In this document: piece by piece, positions 8,909-17,501 of the stretch
How positions within the stretch are numbered: position 1 is the first letter of the stretch
Layout of the letters: every line of letters begins with the position of its first letter
DNA from: Mesorhizobium sangaii
GTDB lineage: Bacteria; Pseudomonadota; Alphaproteobacteria; Rhizobiales; Rhizobiaceae
Reading direction: 5' to 3'
Assembly: GCF_014207355.1 (NCBI RefSeq)
Contig: NZ_JACHEF010000007.1
Location: forward strand, 310,001 to 374,000
Length of the DNA: 64,000 nucleotides
Program-made: the position numbers and the translations under genes
The notes under the pieces: model-generated
What the model was told of the DNA's origin: nothing
Database searches by the model: none
What the model saw: the letters and a program-made list of their open reading frames with translations, nothing else

Positions 8909-9718
8909 TCAGGCAGCGAATGCCGACCCGCCATTCAGCGCGACGCTGCTGAGATACTGTGCGGGCGGCTTGCCCAGCGCCTTCTTGAACATGGTGATGA
9001 AGGCTGTGACGGACTCATAGCCGAGATCTGCCGAAACCTGCTGCACGCTCGCGCCCGAGGCCAGTTCCCGTATCGCGACGATCAAATGCAGTTGCTGACG
9101 CCAGCGTCCGAAGCTCAGGCCTGTCTCTCTAACCACCAGGCGTGCCAGGCTGCTTTCGCTGAGAGCGACACGCCGGGCCCATTCTGCCAGATTGCTGCGG
9201 TCGGCGGGATTCTCGGCCAAGGCATCGACAATCCGCCTCAAGCGCGGCTCCGACGATATCGGCATATGCAGCTGCTGGACAGGCATGCGCGGCAGCTCGC
9301 TGAGCAGAACCGTGGTCAGCACGGCCTTCCGTGAGTCGTCGTCCTGCCCGTGATCGGCCAGTTCGACGATCAGTTCGCGCAGCAGCGGCGAGATCGACAG
9401 CGTGCAGCACCGGTCCGGCAGATCGGCGGCTCCCGGCTCGACGTACACGAAGAAAATCCGGGCGTTGGCGGTGGCGATATTGCTGTGCTCCATACTGCCG
9501 GGAATCCACACCCCGCAATGCGGCGGCACCATCCACAGGCCGCTGGGGACGCGGCAGGTGACGCCACCACCGAGCGCGAAGACGAGCTGGCCTTTGCGGT
9601 GCCAATGCGAGGGGACCTCAGCCCTGGTCTCGGTGACGTCAACGCGCACGGCAATCGCCGGCTCGGAAAGCGCATCGACATCGAAATCGAGCCAGGGGTA
9701 GCGGAGGGGTTGTCTCAT
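8909..9718 (-). CDS. AraC family transcriptional regulator
   Basis: A 269-residue regulator with an N-terminal cupin-like sensor (HWHRKGQLVFALGGGVTCRV, residues ~38-57) and a C-terminal double helix-turn-helix. The second helix has the family signature around LGYESVTAFITMFKKALGKPPAQYL (~225-249). Cupin-AraC proteins of this kind usually act on a neighbouring operon. The divergent MDR dehydrogenase 159 bp away is the likely target, and the AT-rich gap 9719-9877 is the shared control region. The effector is unknown. Confidence 0.9.
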   Translation of the reverse strand: MRQPLRYPWLDFDVDALSEPAIAVRVDVTETRAEVPSHWHRKGQLVFALGGGVTCRVPSGLWMVPPHCGVWIPGSMEHSNIATANARIFFVYVEPGAADLPDRCCTLSISPLLRELIVELADHGQDDDSRKAVLTTVLLSELPRMPVQQLHMPISSEPRLRRIVDALAENPADRSNLAEWARRVALSESSLARLVVRETGLSFGRWRQQLHLIVAIRELASGASVQQVSADLGYESVTAFITMFKKALGKPPAQYLSSVALNGGSAFAA

Positions 9719-9877
9719 GGTTGACTGTTTTTAGCGATCAATTGCGTTGATATCAAAATTATTCAAGAAGGAAAGTCGATAGGTTCCGGCTTGTGAATGA
9801 GCACGTCTGGGGCGCGGTGCAGGGATAGCAGCCGCCCTAAGGCCATGCGTCCACCATGCAGAAATGAGGTATGAACT

Positions 9878-10798
9878 ATGCTCGCCCTGGTCATTTCTCC
9901 CGATAGCGCAACTGGGTTGATGCTCGCGGAGCTCGACGAGCCTCGGCCGGCCTCCAATGAGGCGCTTGTCTCGGTCCACGCAACCTCGTTGAACCGTGGT
10001 GAACTGCGCCTGCTCGCCATCCGGTCGAACGGCTGGATACCCGGCCAGGACATCGTCGGGGTTGTCGAGCGGGCAGCAGCCGATGGCTCCGGGCCAGCCG
10101 TGGGCGCCCGGGTTGCGGCTTTGGTCGACCAGGCCGGCTGGGCCGAACGTGTCGCCGTTTCAACCAACCGTCTCGCCGTCCTGCCGGATGACGTTAGCTT
10201 CGTCTCCGCCGCCACGCTTCCGGTCGCGGGCACGACGGCGCTCAGGACCTTGCGCCATGGCGGTAGCCTGGCCGGCCAGCAGGTCCTGATCACCGGTGGA
10301 AGCGGTGCAGTCGGTCGTTTCCAGATCCAGATCGCCCGCGAGCAAGGCGCTTCGGTGACAGCGGTCGCCGCCTCCCGACACCACGAGGATCTCCGCCGCC
10401 TGGGAGCCGGACGGGTTGTCGAGTCGATCGAGCTGGCAGAGGGGCCGTTTTCGCTGATCACCGAATCAGTCGGCGGCGAAAGCCTCGCACACGCGATCGA
10501 ACGCGTCGCACCTGGCGGAACCATCGTCATGTTCGGCTCGAGCAGCGGCGAACTCACGCCCATTGGATTTCGCCAATTCGTTCCGGGTCACGAGGGAGCG
10601 AGGCTGCAGACTTTCGCCTACTACGCGTCTGGCTCAGGCATTGGCGCGGATATCGCCTCGCTGCTCGCCATGGTCGCGGCGGGCCGGCTCGAAACACGCG
10701 TGGTCTTGACCGTGCCATGGACAGACGTCGCCCAAGCCCTCGACGCACTGCGACAGCGCCGCATCAGCGGCAAGGCTGTTCTCACCATAACCGGATGA
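9878..10798 (+). CDS. Zinc-independent MDR alcohol dehydrogenase/quinone oxidoreductase-like protein
   Basis: A 306-residue medium-chain dehydrogenase/reductase. The N-terminal GroES-like domain has the SLNRGELR and GQDIVGVVE motifs. The nucleotide-binding domain has VLITGGSGAVGRFQIQIARE (~140-159), the NADPH-binding GxGxVG-type motif of quinone oxidoreductases. No structural zinc cysteine cluster is present, which fits NADPH:quinone oxidoreductase (QOR) relatives. GAGG lies 8 bases before the ATG. It is transcribed away from the AraC regulator that probably controls it, and may detoxify reactive carbonyls or quinones. Confidence 0.88.
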   Translation: MLALVISPDSATGLMLAELDEPRPASNEALVSVHATSLNRGELRLLAIRSNGWIPGQDIVGVVERAAADGSGPAVGARVAALVDQAGWAERVAVSTNRLAVLPDDVSFVSAATLPVAGTTALRTLRHGGSLAGQQVLITGGSGAVGRFQIQIAREQGASVTAVAASRHHEDLRRLGAGRVVESIELAEGPFSLITESVGGESLAHAIERVAPGGTIVMFGSSSGELTPIGFRQFVPGHEGARLQTFAYYASGSGIGADIASLLAMVAAGRLETRVVLTVPWTDVAQALDALRQRRISGKAVLTITG

Positions 10799-10823
10799 GC
10801 AGGCCTAGCCTTGAGTCGGCCGC

Positions 10824-11576
10824 TCACACGTGCTGGCCGCCATTGATGTGGATTTCGGAGCCGGTCACGTAGGACGCCTGCTGCGAGCACAGGAAGAAGA
10901 TGATGTCGGCGACCTCCGCCGTGGTGCCGAGCCTTCTCAGCGGTATCGTCTCGACGATCTTGTCTGTCCCCGGCGACAGGATCGCGGTGTCGATCTCGCC
11001 CGGCGCGATGGCGTTGACGCGAATGCCATACGGGCCGAAATCATGCGCCATCTCGCGCGTGAGCGAGCCGAGAGCCGCCTTCGATGTCGCATAGGCGGTG
11101 CCGGCGAACGGATGCACGCGCGTGCCGGCGATCGAAGTGACGTTGACGATCGAGCCCTTGGCCGCCGCCAATTCCTTGAACAGGCCACGCGCCAGCATGA
11201 TCGGCGCGAAGAAATTGACCTGGAACACGTCGCGCCAGACATGCATCGGCGTGTCGATCGAGTCCATCCGGCTGTTGCCGTCCTTGAGCTTCGGCGAGAT
11301 GCCGGCATTGTTGACCAGCGCGTGCAACTGGCCGCCATGCGCTTCCAGCCGGTGGCGGATTTCCGAGACGGCGATGCCGACATCTTCCTGGTCGGCGAGA
11401 TCGACCTTGATGTGGTCTTCAGGGCCGGCCGGCCACGGGCAATCCTCGGCAAAGGCCTGGCGCGAACAGGTGATGACGCGCCAGCCCTCGCGCGAAAAGC
11501 GCTTGACCGTGGCGTGGCCGATGCCGCGGCTGGCGCCGGTCAGCACGATGGTTTTTCGGGTGTCGAGTTCAGCCAT
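10824..11576 (-). CDS. SDR family oxidoreductase
   Basis: A 250-residue classical short-chain dehydrogenase. TGASRGIGHA near residue 14 is the cofactor-binding TGxxxGxG motif, NNAG follows near residue 90, and the catalytic Ser-Tyr-Lys appear as VTSIAG and YATSKAAL. The C-terminus SYVTGSEIHINGGQHV is the usual cofactor-proximal end. The substrate is unknown. It is convergent with the MDR gene (25-bp gap) and is followed on the same strand by the penicillin-binding protein gene upstream; no functional link is evident. Confidence 0.9.
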   Translation of the reverse strand: MAELDTRKTIVLTGASRGIGHATVKRFSREGWRVITCSRQAFAEDCPWPAGPEDHIKVDLADQEDVGIAVSEIRHRLEAHGGQLHALVNNAGISPKLKDGNSRMDSIDTPMHVWRDVFQVNFFAPIMLARGLFKELAAAKGSIVNVTSIAGTRVHPFAGTAYATSKAALGSLTREMAHDFGPYGIRVNAIAPGEIDTAILSPGTDKIVETIPLRRLGTTAEVADIIFFLCSQQASYVTGSEIHINGGQHV

Positions 11577-11639
11577 GTCAGGTCTCCGGACCGGAGATGT
11601 AGCCGAACCCTGTCGTGGATGCGAGAGGCGAGTTGCCGC

Positions 11640-13919
11640 TCAGCCGCCGCCGAGAATGTCGAGGATCGAGGTCTGCTTCTTCTTCAGCGGACCGCCGACA
11701 TTGCCTGGCGGCACCGGATGCTTGATCGATGCGGTGGCGCCCTCGTCCTCCGGCATGGCAAGGCCATCGGCATCGACGGTCTGGGCAGGACGCGCCGCGC
11801 GCACTGGCGCTGGCGGCGGCGCCACCGGCGCAGCAGCCTGCGTGGCCGGCGCCTGCTGGCCAACGGATGCGGGCGGAACCGGCGCCGGCTGGCTGTTGTT
11901 TGCCGAAGGTATCTCGTCGGGCACGACGGTGTCGGCGGGGGTCGACTTCCAGGTGCCGGGCAGCGGCCGCACCGGCACGCCCTCATGCGCGGCGACCATG
12001 AACTCGTGCCAGGCCTGCGCCGGCAGCGCGCCGCCTGTGACCTTCTTCATCGGGCTGCCGTCGTCATTGCCGAACCAGACGCCGGTGGTGAGATTGGCGG
12101 TGTAGCCGACGAACCAGGCGTCGCGCGAATTCTGGCTGGTGCCGGTCTTGCCGGCCGACGGCCAGGCGAAGGCCGCTTTCCTGGCGGTGCCGGTCTCGAC
12201 CGTGCCTGTCATCATCGAATTCATCATGCCGACGATCTCCGGCTTGACGACGCGCGGCGCGCTGCCGCCGCCGCTGTCGTAAAGCACCTTGCCGTCGGTG
12301 GTCGTCACGCGGCGGATGAAATGGATGTCGGGCTTGTAGCCGCCATTGGCGAACGGCACGTAGGCCGATGTCAGTTCCAGCGGCGTCACCTCCGAGGTGC
12401 CGAGCGCGATCGAGGTGTTGGACTGCAGCTCGGACTGGATCCCCATGCGGTGTGCCGCCTCGACGACGGCGTTCGGCCCGACCTCCATGGTCAGCTGGGC
12501 AGCGACCGAATTCAGAGACTTCGCCAGTGCGGTGGCCAGCGTCACCTTGCCGAAATACTTGCCGCCGTAATTGTCGGGCGTCCAGTTGCCGATCTTGATC
12601 GGCGCATCGTTACGCACGCTGTCGGGCGTGCGGCCGGCCTCAAGGGCGGCCATGTAGACAAACGGCTTGAATGCCGAACCCGGCTGGCGGCGTGCTTCCG
12701 AGGCGCGATCGAACTGGCTGGTCGAATAATCGTAGCCACCGACCATGGCGCGCACGGCGCCGGAATCGTCGATCGACACCAGGGCGCCCTGGGTGACGTT
12801 GAGCTTCTTGCCGCTGTCGTCGATCAGCTTGCGGATCGACTGTTCGGCGAGTTTCTGCAGCGTCAGGTCGACGGTGCTGTCAACGATGATGTCACCGCGC
12901 ACGTCGCCGATCAGGTCAGGCAGTTCTTCCATGATCGTGTCGGCGACGTAATTCTCCGAGCCGGTCCAGTACGAAGGCGCGCGCGTCGCTGGCGCACTCA
13001 TCGCGGAAGTCAGCTCCTTGGCGCTGATCTTGCCCTCGTCGCGCATGGCGGCAAGCACGAGTTGCGAGCGCTCCTCGGCGGCCTTCGGATCGCGCGCCGG
13101 CGACAGCCGCGACGGCGCCTTCAACAGGCCTGCAAGCAATGCGGCTTCCGACAGGGTGACGTCACGCGCACTCTTGCCGAAATACCGGCGCGAGGCCGCT
13201 TCGACACCATAGGCGCCGGAACCGAAATAGACCCGGTTGAGGTACATTTCGAGGATCTGGTCCTTGGTGTGCTTGTGCTCGAGCCACAGCGCCAGCAGCA
13301 CTTCCTGCACCTTGCGCTCCAGCGTGCGGTCGGGTGTCAGGAACAGGTTCTTGGCCAATTGCTGGGTCAGCGTCGAACCGCCCTGCGAGAAATGCCCGCC
13401 AAGCAGATTGGTCACCATCGCGCGCGACAGCCCGATCGGATCAATGCCGAAATGCGAGTAGAAGCGGCGATCCTCGATGGCGATGACGGCCTCGGGGATA
13501 TAGGGCGACATTTCGTGCAGACCGACGGCCTCGCCGCCACTCATGCCGCGATTGGCCAGCAGTTGGTTGTCGACTGAGACGATCTTGATGTTGGGGGCGC
13601 GGTCTGGGATCGACCAGGTTGTGGCCGCCGGCATCTTGGCGCCGTAATAGATGACGATGCCGGCCGCCGCGATGCCGCCCCATATGGCGAGCACGAAGCA
13701 CCAGTAGAACAGCCGGCCAAGCACGCCGAACAGGCCGCGCCGGCTTCTGCCGCGCCCACCGCGCGACGATTTCCCCTTGGCCGGCTTGCGTTTTGCGGAG
13801 GCTTTGCGGTTGCTCGGCACGACGCGATCCTCCTCGTTCACCGAAAGACCCGCCGGGGATCTCGCCTGCGGCGGTCCCTCGAAACTGGGTTCGATGCGAC
13901 TGTCTCTGCGGTTCGCCAT
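11640..13919 (-). CDS. Bifunctional penicillin-binding protein 1A-type (transglycosylase/transpeptidase)
   Basis: A 759-residue class A PBP building peptidoglycan at the inner membrane. It has a Lys/Arg-rich cytoplasmic head (residues ~1-60), one transmembrane segment (~65-88), and a GT51 glycosyltransferase with AIEDRRFYSHFGID and GGSTLTQQLAKNLFL. The transpeptidase has the SxxK motif GSAFKPF, the SxN motif KSLNSVA and KTGTSQNSRD. A Pro/Ala-rich C-terminal tail (~660-735) ends with a conserved KKKQTSILDILGG. The length fits alphaproteobacterial PBP1A/MrcA-like enzymes. The downstream SDR is 63 bp away and may be cotranscribed. Confidence 0.94.
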   Translation of the reverse strand: MANRRDSRIEPSFEGPPQARSPAGLSVNEEDRVVPSNRKASAKRKPAKGKSSRGGRGRSRRGLFGVLGRLFYWCFVLAIWGGIAAAGIVIYYGAKMPAATTWSIPDRAPNIKIVSVDNQLLANRGMSGGEAVGLHEMSPYIPEAVIAIEDRRFYSHFGIDPIGLSRAMVTNLLGGHFSQGGSTLTQQLAKNLFLTPDRTLERKVQEVLLALWLEHKHTKDQILEMYLNRVYFGSGAYGVEAASRRYFGKSARDVTLSEAALLAGLLKAPSRLSPARDPKAAEERSQLVLAAMRDEGKISAKELTSAMSAPATRAPSYWTGSENYVADTIMEELPDLIGDVRGDIIVDSTVDLTLQKLAEQSIRKLIDDSGKKLNVTQGALVSIDDSGAVRAMVGGYDYSTSQFDRASEARRQPGSAFKPFVYMAALEAGRTPDSVRNDAPIKIGNWTPDNYGGKYFGKVTLATALAKSLNSVAAQLTMEVGPNAVVEAAHRMGIQSELQSNTSIALGTSEVTPLELTSAYVPFANGGYKPDIHFIRRVTTTDGKVLYDSGGGSAPRVVKPEIVGMMNSMMTGTVETGTARKAAFAWPSAGKTGTSQNSRDAWFVGYTANLTTGVWFGNDDGSPMKKVTGGALPAQAWHEFMVAAHEGVPVRPLPGTWKSTPADTVVPDEIPSANNSQPAPVPPASVGQQAPATQAAAPVAPPPAPVRAARPAQTVDADGLAMPEDEGATASIKHPVPPGNVGGPLKKKQTSILDILGGG

Positions 13920-14109
13920 GCGCTGTGCTTGATATCCCCGATGCCTATGGCGTTCGGGTTGAAGAGTAGATGCGGCGATTTAAGGGCGGGTTAAGTCGGG
14001 AAAAATCGAAGCAATGTGGATTCAATTGCTTGCTGATCGGTCGGAACGGCATATCGACGCCGCCCGTTTGCGCAACAAGGCGGCGGCGGTCAGCGCCTGT
14101 CCGGCGCCG

Positions 14110-14256
14110 TCAATTCTGCTGGATCGAGATGCCCTTGTCGTCGATCTTGAGCTCGACGCCCTTCGGTTTGGACTGCTCGCGATAGACATAGATGCCGAGT
14201 GCGATGACCACCACGACGAGCGCGCCAATGACGAGATAGAGCGTATTCTGTTTCAT
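14110..14256 (-). CDS. 48-residue single-pass membrane protein
   Basis: Translation gives MKQNTLYLVIGALVVVVIAL followed by GIYVYREQSKPKGVELKIDD and KGISIQQN. One transmembrane helix (residues ~6-24) has a short charged C-terminal tail. It lies 25 bp downstream of the GlsB/YeaQ-family gene on the same strand. Codon use and the clean hydrophobic/charged division suggest a real small envelope protein; the function is unknown. Confidence 0.7.
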   Translation of the reverse strand: MKQNTLYLVIGALVVVVIALGIYVYREQSKPKGVELKIDDKGISIQQN

Positions 14257-14281
14257 GGCGCGCTCTTTCGGTTGTCGAGCG

Positions 14282-14536
14282 TCAAGCTCGTTTCAGGACC
14301 TTGACCAGCACCAGCAGAATGATGGCGCCGATCGTGGCATGGATGATGGAGGCGAGAACGCCGCCGCCGATGGAGAAGCCGATCCGCGGGAACAGCCAGC
14401 CGGCAATGAACGCGCCGACGATGCCGACGATGATGTTGCCGATCAGGCCGAAGCCGAAGCCGGACACGATGAGGCCGGCAAGCCAGCCGGCGATGGCACC
14501 AATGATGATGAAGACGAGCAGGCTTTCGACACCCAT
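14282..14536 (-). CDS. GlsB/YeaQ/YmgE family stress-response membrane protein
   Basis: An 84-residue, very hydrophobic, glycine-rich protein with three transmembrane helices and the family pattern GAIAGWLAGLIVSGFGFGLI, then GNIIVGIVGAFIAGWL. These 'transglycosylase-associated' proteins are induced by envelope or acid stress. The start at 14536 has GGAGG seven bases upstream; the upstream ATG at 14542 would place that site against the codon, so it was rejected. A 48-aa membrane protein follows on the same strand. Confidence 0.92.
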   Translation of the reverse strand: MGVESLLVFIIIGAIAGWLAGLIVSGFGFGLIGNIIVGIVGAFIAGWLFPRIGFSIGGGVLASIIHATIGAIILLVLVKVLKRA

Positions 14537-14645
14537 GACCATTCCTCCGAGCAAGAGGGCGAGCGCGGAGCGGAAAGCTCCGAATCGGCCTCGATATCAA
14601 CGACTTCAGGGTATTCGAAAGCAGCCAGCCTCGCCAGCGGCGCGC

Positions 14646-14849
14646 TCATTGGTCGTCATCATCGCTCGCGGCAGGCCGCCAACTGGTCGGCTCGACCTTC
14701 TTTTGCGTATGACTGTCGATGTAGACCCACCAGCCGTCGTCGCGATATTGCGCAATGGATTCGTTGATGACGCCGTCGCTGTCCTTCCAGGTGACGGAGA
14801 CCTTTGAACCGTCGGTCGGCGCGGTCGCTATCGGCTTTCTATCCGCCAT
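14646..14849 (-). CDS. Small conserved-looking hypothetical protein
   Basis: A 67-residue acidic protein beginning MADRKPIATAPTDGSKVSVT, with a WKDSDG...WWVYIDSHTQKKVEPTSWRP body. The pattern 'IATAPxDG...W' resembles small beta-sheet proteins found in rhizobial phage and housekeeping contexts. No function can be given. The frame is open to 14879, but ATG 14849 has an AAGGGG site six bases upstream. Confidence 0.65.
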   Translation of the reverse strand: MADRKPIATAPTDGSKVSVTWKDSDGVINESIAQYRDDGWWVYIDSHTQKKVEPTSWRPAASDDDDQ

Positions 14850-14948
14850 GTCATTGCCCCTTTTGCACCGACCAGACAAGCCGACAGAACGCGGCGGCGT
14901 GCATCCGGTTCCAAACAGGTCGCCGGCAGCAGAGTCTCGCCAGGATCA

Positions 14949-15569
14949 TCAGCTATGGGCGAAGATATCCTCTTCGTCCCAGCCCATGAGGTCGAGTTTG
15001 GCACGCGTCGGCAGGAAGCGGAAGCAGGCATCGGCCTCCTTGGTCCGCCCGTCTCGCGCCAGCCGCCCGGCCAGGACATCGCGCAAACGGTGCAAGTAGA
15101 GCACATCGGAAGCGGCGTATTCGAGCTGTTCGGGCGACAGCGTCTCGGCCGCCCAGTCCGACGATTGCTGCGCCTTGGACAGGCCGACGCCGAGAAGCTC
15201 GAAGCAGATGTCCTTCAGCCCGTGCCGGTCGGTGTAGGTGCGGGTCAGTCGAGAGGCGATCTTGGTGCAGAACACCGGCTCGGGCATCACCCCGAACGCA
15301 TTGTAAAGCACGGCAAGGTCGAAGCGGCCGTAGTGGAACAACTTGGTCACGCCGCGATTTCTCAGCAGGCTGACGAGGTTCGGCGCCTTCTTCTGGCCCG
15401 GCGCGATCTGGATCACGTCGGCCGTGCCGTCGCCCGGCGAGATCTGCACCACGCACAGCCGGTCGCGATGCGGGTTGAGCCCCAGCGTCTCGGTGTCGAT
15501 GGCCACCGCCCCGACATTGTAGTGCGAAAGGTCGGGCAGGTCACTTTTGTGGAAACGGATGTCGGCCAT
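14949..15569 (-). CDS. rnd: Single-domain ribonuclease D (3'-5' exoribonuclease)
   Basis: A 206-residue DnaQ-like exonuclease, with Exo I AIDTETLGL (~residues 23-31), Exo II LFHYGRFDLAVL (~77-88) and Exo III YAASDVLYLH (~150-159) carrying the four acidic metal ligands. E. coli RNase D is about 375 aa; this protein is only the catalytic domain without HRDC domains, as is usual for the short alphaproteobacterial paralogue. ATG 15569 gives the conserved MADIRFHKSDLPDLSHYN start. It likely trims tRNA or other structured RNA 3' ends. Confidence 0.9.
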   Translation of the reverse strand: MADIRFHKSDLPDLSHYNVGAVAIDTETLGLNPHRDRLCVVQISPGDGTADVIQIAPGQKKAPNLVSLLRNRGVTKLFHYGRFDLAVLYNAFGVMPEPVFCTKIASRLTRTYTDRHGLKDICFELLGVGLSKAQQSSDWAAETLSPEQLEYAASDVLYLHRLRDVLAGRLARDGRTKEADACFRFLPTRAKLDLMGWDEEDIFAHS

Positions 15570-15588
15570 TGTCTTCTCCGGTCGAGCC

Positions 15589-15621
15589 TGCGGTATCCCT
15601 TGAAGCGCAAGGGGTGCCGCA
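15589..15621. other. 13-bp stem-loop between the dipeptidase and rnd
   Basis: TGCGGTATCCCTT pairs with AAGGGGTGCCGCA around a 7-base loop, with two G-U pairs on one strand. No T-run follows on the minus strand, so it is not a standard terminator; it may stabilise or separate the transcripts. Confidence 0.5.
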
Positions 15622-15694
15622 GCGCTTTTATCTCGTGGCCCGTCCTCGCCGCGATCCGCTGAAAAATCAACAGGAAAACTGGGTTTTCGCCGCC

Positions 15695-17080
15695 TCAGCG
15701 CGTCAACGCCTCCAGAATCCGCGCCCACGAGCGCTGACCCTTGTGGAAGGAGTTGAGCTCGTATTTCTCGTTGGGCGAGTGGATGCGGTCGTCGTCGAGG
15801 CCGAAGCCGACCAGCAGCGATTCCATGCCGAGATAGGTCTGGAAATCGCCAACGACGGGGATCGAGCCGCCGCCGCCCGTCGTCACCGCCGGCTTCGGCC
15901 ATTCGTCGGACAGCGCGTTCTTGGCCTTGGCCAGGAACGGCGAGTCGTAGGAAAGCTGGATTGCCGGCGAGCCGCCATGCGGGTGGAAGTCAACCGAACA
16001 GTCGGCCGGAATGCGCTCCTTGACGAATTTCTGGAACGCGGCGCGGATCTTGGCCGGGTCTTGCTTGTGGACCAGCCGGAACGAGACCTTTGCCGAGGCT
16101 TCCGCCGCGATCACCGTCTTGAAGCCCTTGCCGGTGTAGCCGCCGATGATGCCGTTGAACTCGGCCGTCGGCCGCGCCCAGGTCAATTCCAGCACCGAGC
16201 GGCCCTTCTCACCCGACAGGATCGACAGGCCGACCGGCCCGAGGAACGTCTCGGCCGTCTCGCCCAGCGTCTCCCATGATTTCAGGATCTGCGACGGCGT
16301 TTCCTCGACGCCGTCATAGAAGCCCGGAATGGTGATGTGGCCGTCCTTGTCATGGATATCGCCCAAAACCTTGGCCAGGATGCGGATCGGGTTGGCGGCG
16401 GCGCCGCCATAGAGGCCCGAATGCAGGTCGCGATCGGCGGCCTTCACCGTGATCTCCTCACCGACCATTCCGCGCAGCCCGACGCAGATGGACGGCGTGT
16501 CGCGGTCCCACATGCCGGTATCGCAGACCAGCGCGAAATCGGCCTTGAGCTCGTCGGCATTGGCCTCGAGGAACGGTTTCAGCGACGGTGAGCCGGATTC
16601 CTCCTCGCCTTCGAACAGGATGGTGACGCGGCACGGCAAATTGCCATGCACCTGCTTCCAGGCGCGGCAAGCCTCGACGAAGGTCATCAGTTGGCCCTTG
16701 TCGTCGGCCGAACCACGCCCGGTGATCACCTTGTGGCCGGGCTCGGTTTCCTTGACCGCGGGCGAAAACGGATCGCTGTCCCACAATTCGATCGGATCGA
16801 CCGGCTGCACATCGTAGTGGCCGTAGAACAGAACGTGCGGCGAACCGGCTGGTCCATCATGATGCGCAACGACCATCGGGTGTCCGGGCGTGTCGCGCAC
16901 CCTGGCGTCGAAACCGATCAACTTGAGCTCCGCCACCAGCCATTCCGCCGCCTTGCGGCAGTCGGCGGCATGGGCCGGATCGGTGGAGATCGACTTGATC
17001 CTGAGCAGGCCGAACAGGCGCTCAAGGCTCTGGTCGAGATTCTTGTCGAGGCGATCGAGAACGGGAGAAACTGCGGACAT
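15695..17080 (-). CDS. M20 family dipeptidase/metallopeptidase
   Basis: A 461-residue zinc peptidase of the M20 (ArgE/DapE/CPG2, CNDP-like) family. Motifs seen are YGHYDVQPVDP (zinc His and catalytic Asp), GRGSADDKGQ (bridging Asp) and FEGEEESGSP (catalytic Glu pair). A dimerisation domain lies at ~210-330. The frame extends to 17182, but ATG 17080 gives the family-like start MSAVSPVLDRLDKNLDQSLE. It probably hydrolyses dipeptides in the cytoplasm. The upstream AbcR-like sRNA ends about 100 bp away and is transcribed in the same direction but has its own terminator. Confidence 0.92.
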   Translation of the reverse strand: MSAVSPVLDRLDKNLDQSLERLFGLLRIKSISTDPAHAADCRKAAEWLVAELKLIGFDARVRDTPGHPMVVAHHDGPAGSPHVLFYGHYDVQPVDPIELWDSDPFSPAVKETEPGHKVITGRGSADDKGQLMTFVEACRAWKQVHGNLPCRVTILFEGEEESGSPSLKPFLEANADELKADFALVCDTGMWDRDTPSICVGLRGMVGEEITVKAADRDLHSGLYGGAAANPIRILAKVLGDIHDKDGHITIPGFYDGVEETPSQILKSWETLGETAETFLGPVGLSILSGEKGRSVLELTWARPTAEFNGIIGGYTGKGFKTVIAAEASAKVSFRLVHKQDPAKIRAAFQKFVKERIPADCSVDFHPHGGSPAIQLSYDSPFLAKAKNALSDEWPKPAVTTGGGGSIPVVGDFQTYLGMESLLVGFGLDDDRIHSPNEKYELNSFHKGQRSWARILEALTR

Positions 17081-17180
17081 GTGTAAGCCTTTCGATTCAG
17101 TGCCGGGACCGTAAAGGCAGAGCGGACAAACGAAAAGCCCGGGACGATTGGACCAAGGCGCGCAATGCCTCTCGAACGAC

Positions 17181-17220
17181 AAAAAAAGACCGCCGTGGTG
17201 GAGGGGGAACCACGGCGGTC
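17181..17220 (-). terminator. Rho-independent terminator of the minus-strand sRNA
   Basis: A perfect 12-bp stem (17188-17199 with 17209-17220) carries the loop TTCCCCCTCC on the minus strand and is followed there by seven T residues. No protein gene ends into it, which is what pointed to a non-coding transcript. Confidence 0.9.
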
Positions 17221-17328
17221 TTCTACTCGAAACGATGCGGCAGCCCGGAGAGGGGGGATAGGCTGCCGCAGGTGTCCGGGATAGGCGGGGGACGGGCCTT
17301 GCTCCGGACTTCGGCGAAAACTGCCGAT
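17181..17328 (-). ncRNA. abcR: AbcR-type (alpha-r15 family) trans-acting small RNA
   Basis: A promoter-like pair TTGAAT (17358-17363) and CAAATA (17335-17340) with a 17-bp spacer precedes ~148 nt that code for no protein. The RNA can fold into three hairpins: CGGC/GCCG near the 5' end; a perfect 10-bp stem (17236-17245 with 17261-17270) whose loop is TATCCCCCCTCTCCG; and the terminator hairpin with a C-rich loop. The C-rich loops are anti-Shine-Dalgarno. In Sinorhizobium and relatives, AbcR1/AbcR2 lie beside polA and repress many ABC-transporter mRNAs with Hfq. Location and architecture match; a tandem second copy is not seen. The exact 5' end is inferred. Confidence 0.72.
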
Positions 17329-17334
17329 GATGTT

Positions 17335-17363
17335 TATTTGGGTCTTTGATCGTGGCGATTCAA
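17335..17363 (-). promoter_or_regulatory. Sigma-70-type promoter of the AbcR-like sRNA
   Basis: On the minus strand TTGAAT and CAAATA are separated by exactly 17 bp, and transcription would start near 17328. The remaining gap to polA (17364-17501) must carry the polA promoter, which I could not place. Confidence 0.55.
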
Positions 17364-17501
17364 GGGCATGAAAATTACACTTTTGTAACATGGGCGTGAG
17401 CAGGCCGGCCCGCGGCCATTCTGTCAGGGTGTTGCCGGAACCGGTGGGTGCCGGTGCCTTTGGCATGGACCGCAGCACCGAGCCGCGCTATCCCTGCCGA
17501 C

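Noticed and set aside
10830..13577. 915-codon open frame on the plus strand
   Set aside because: It is antisense to the SDR and PBP1A genes, is Arg/Asp/His-rich without any motif, and arises from GC-rich third positions of the real genes.
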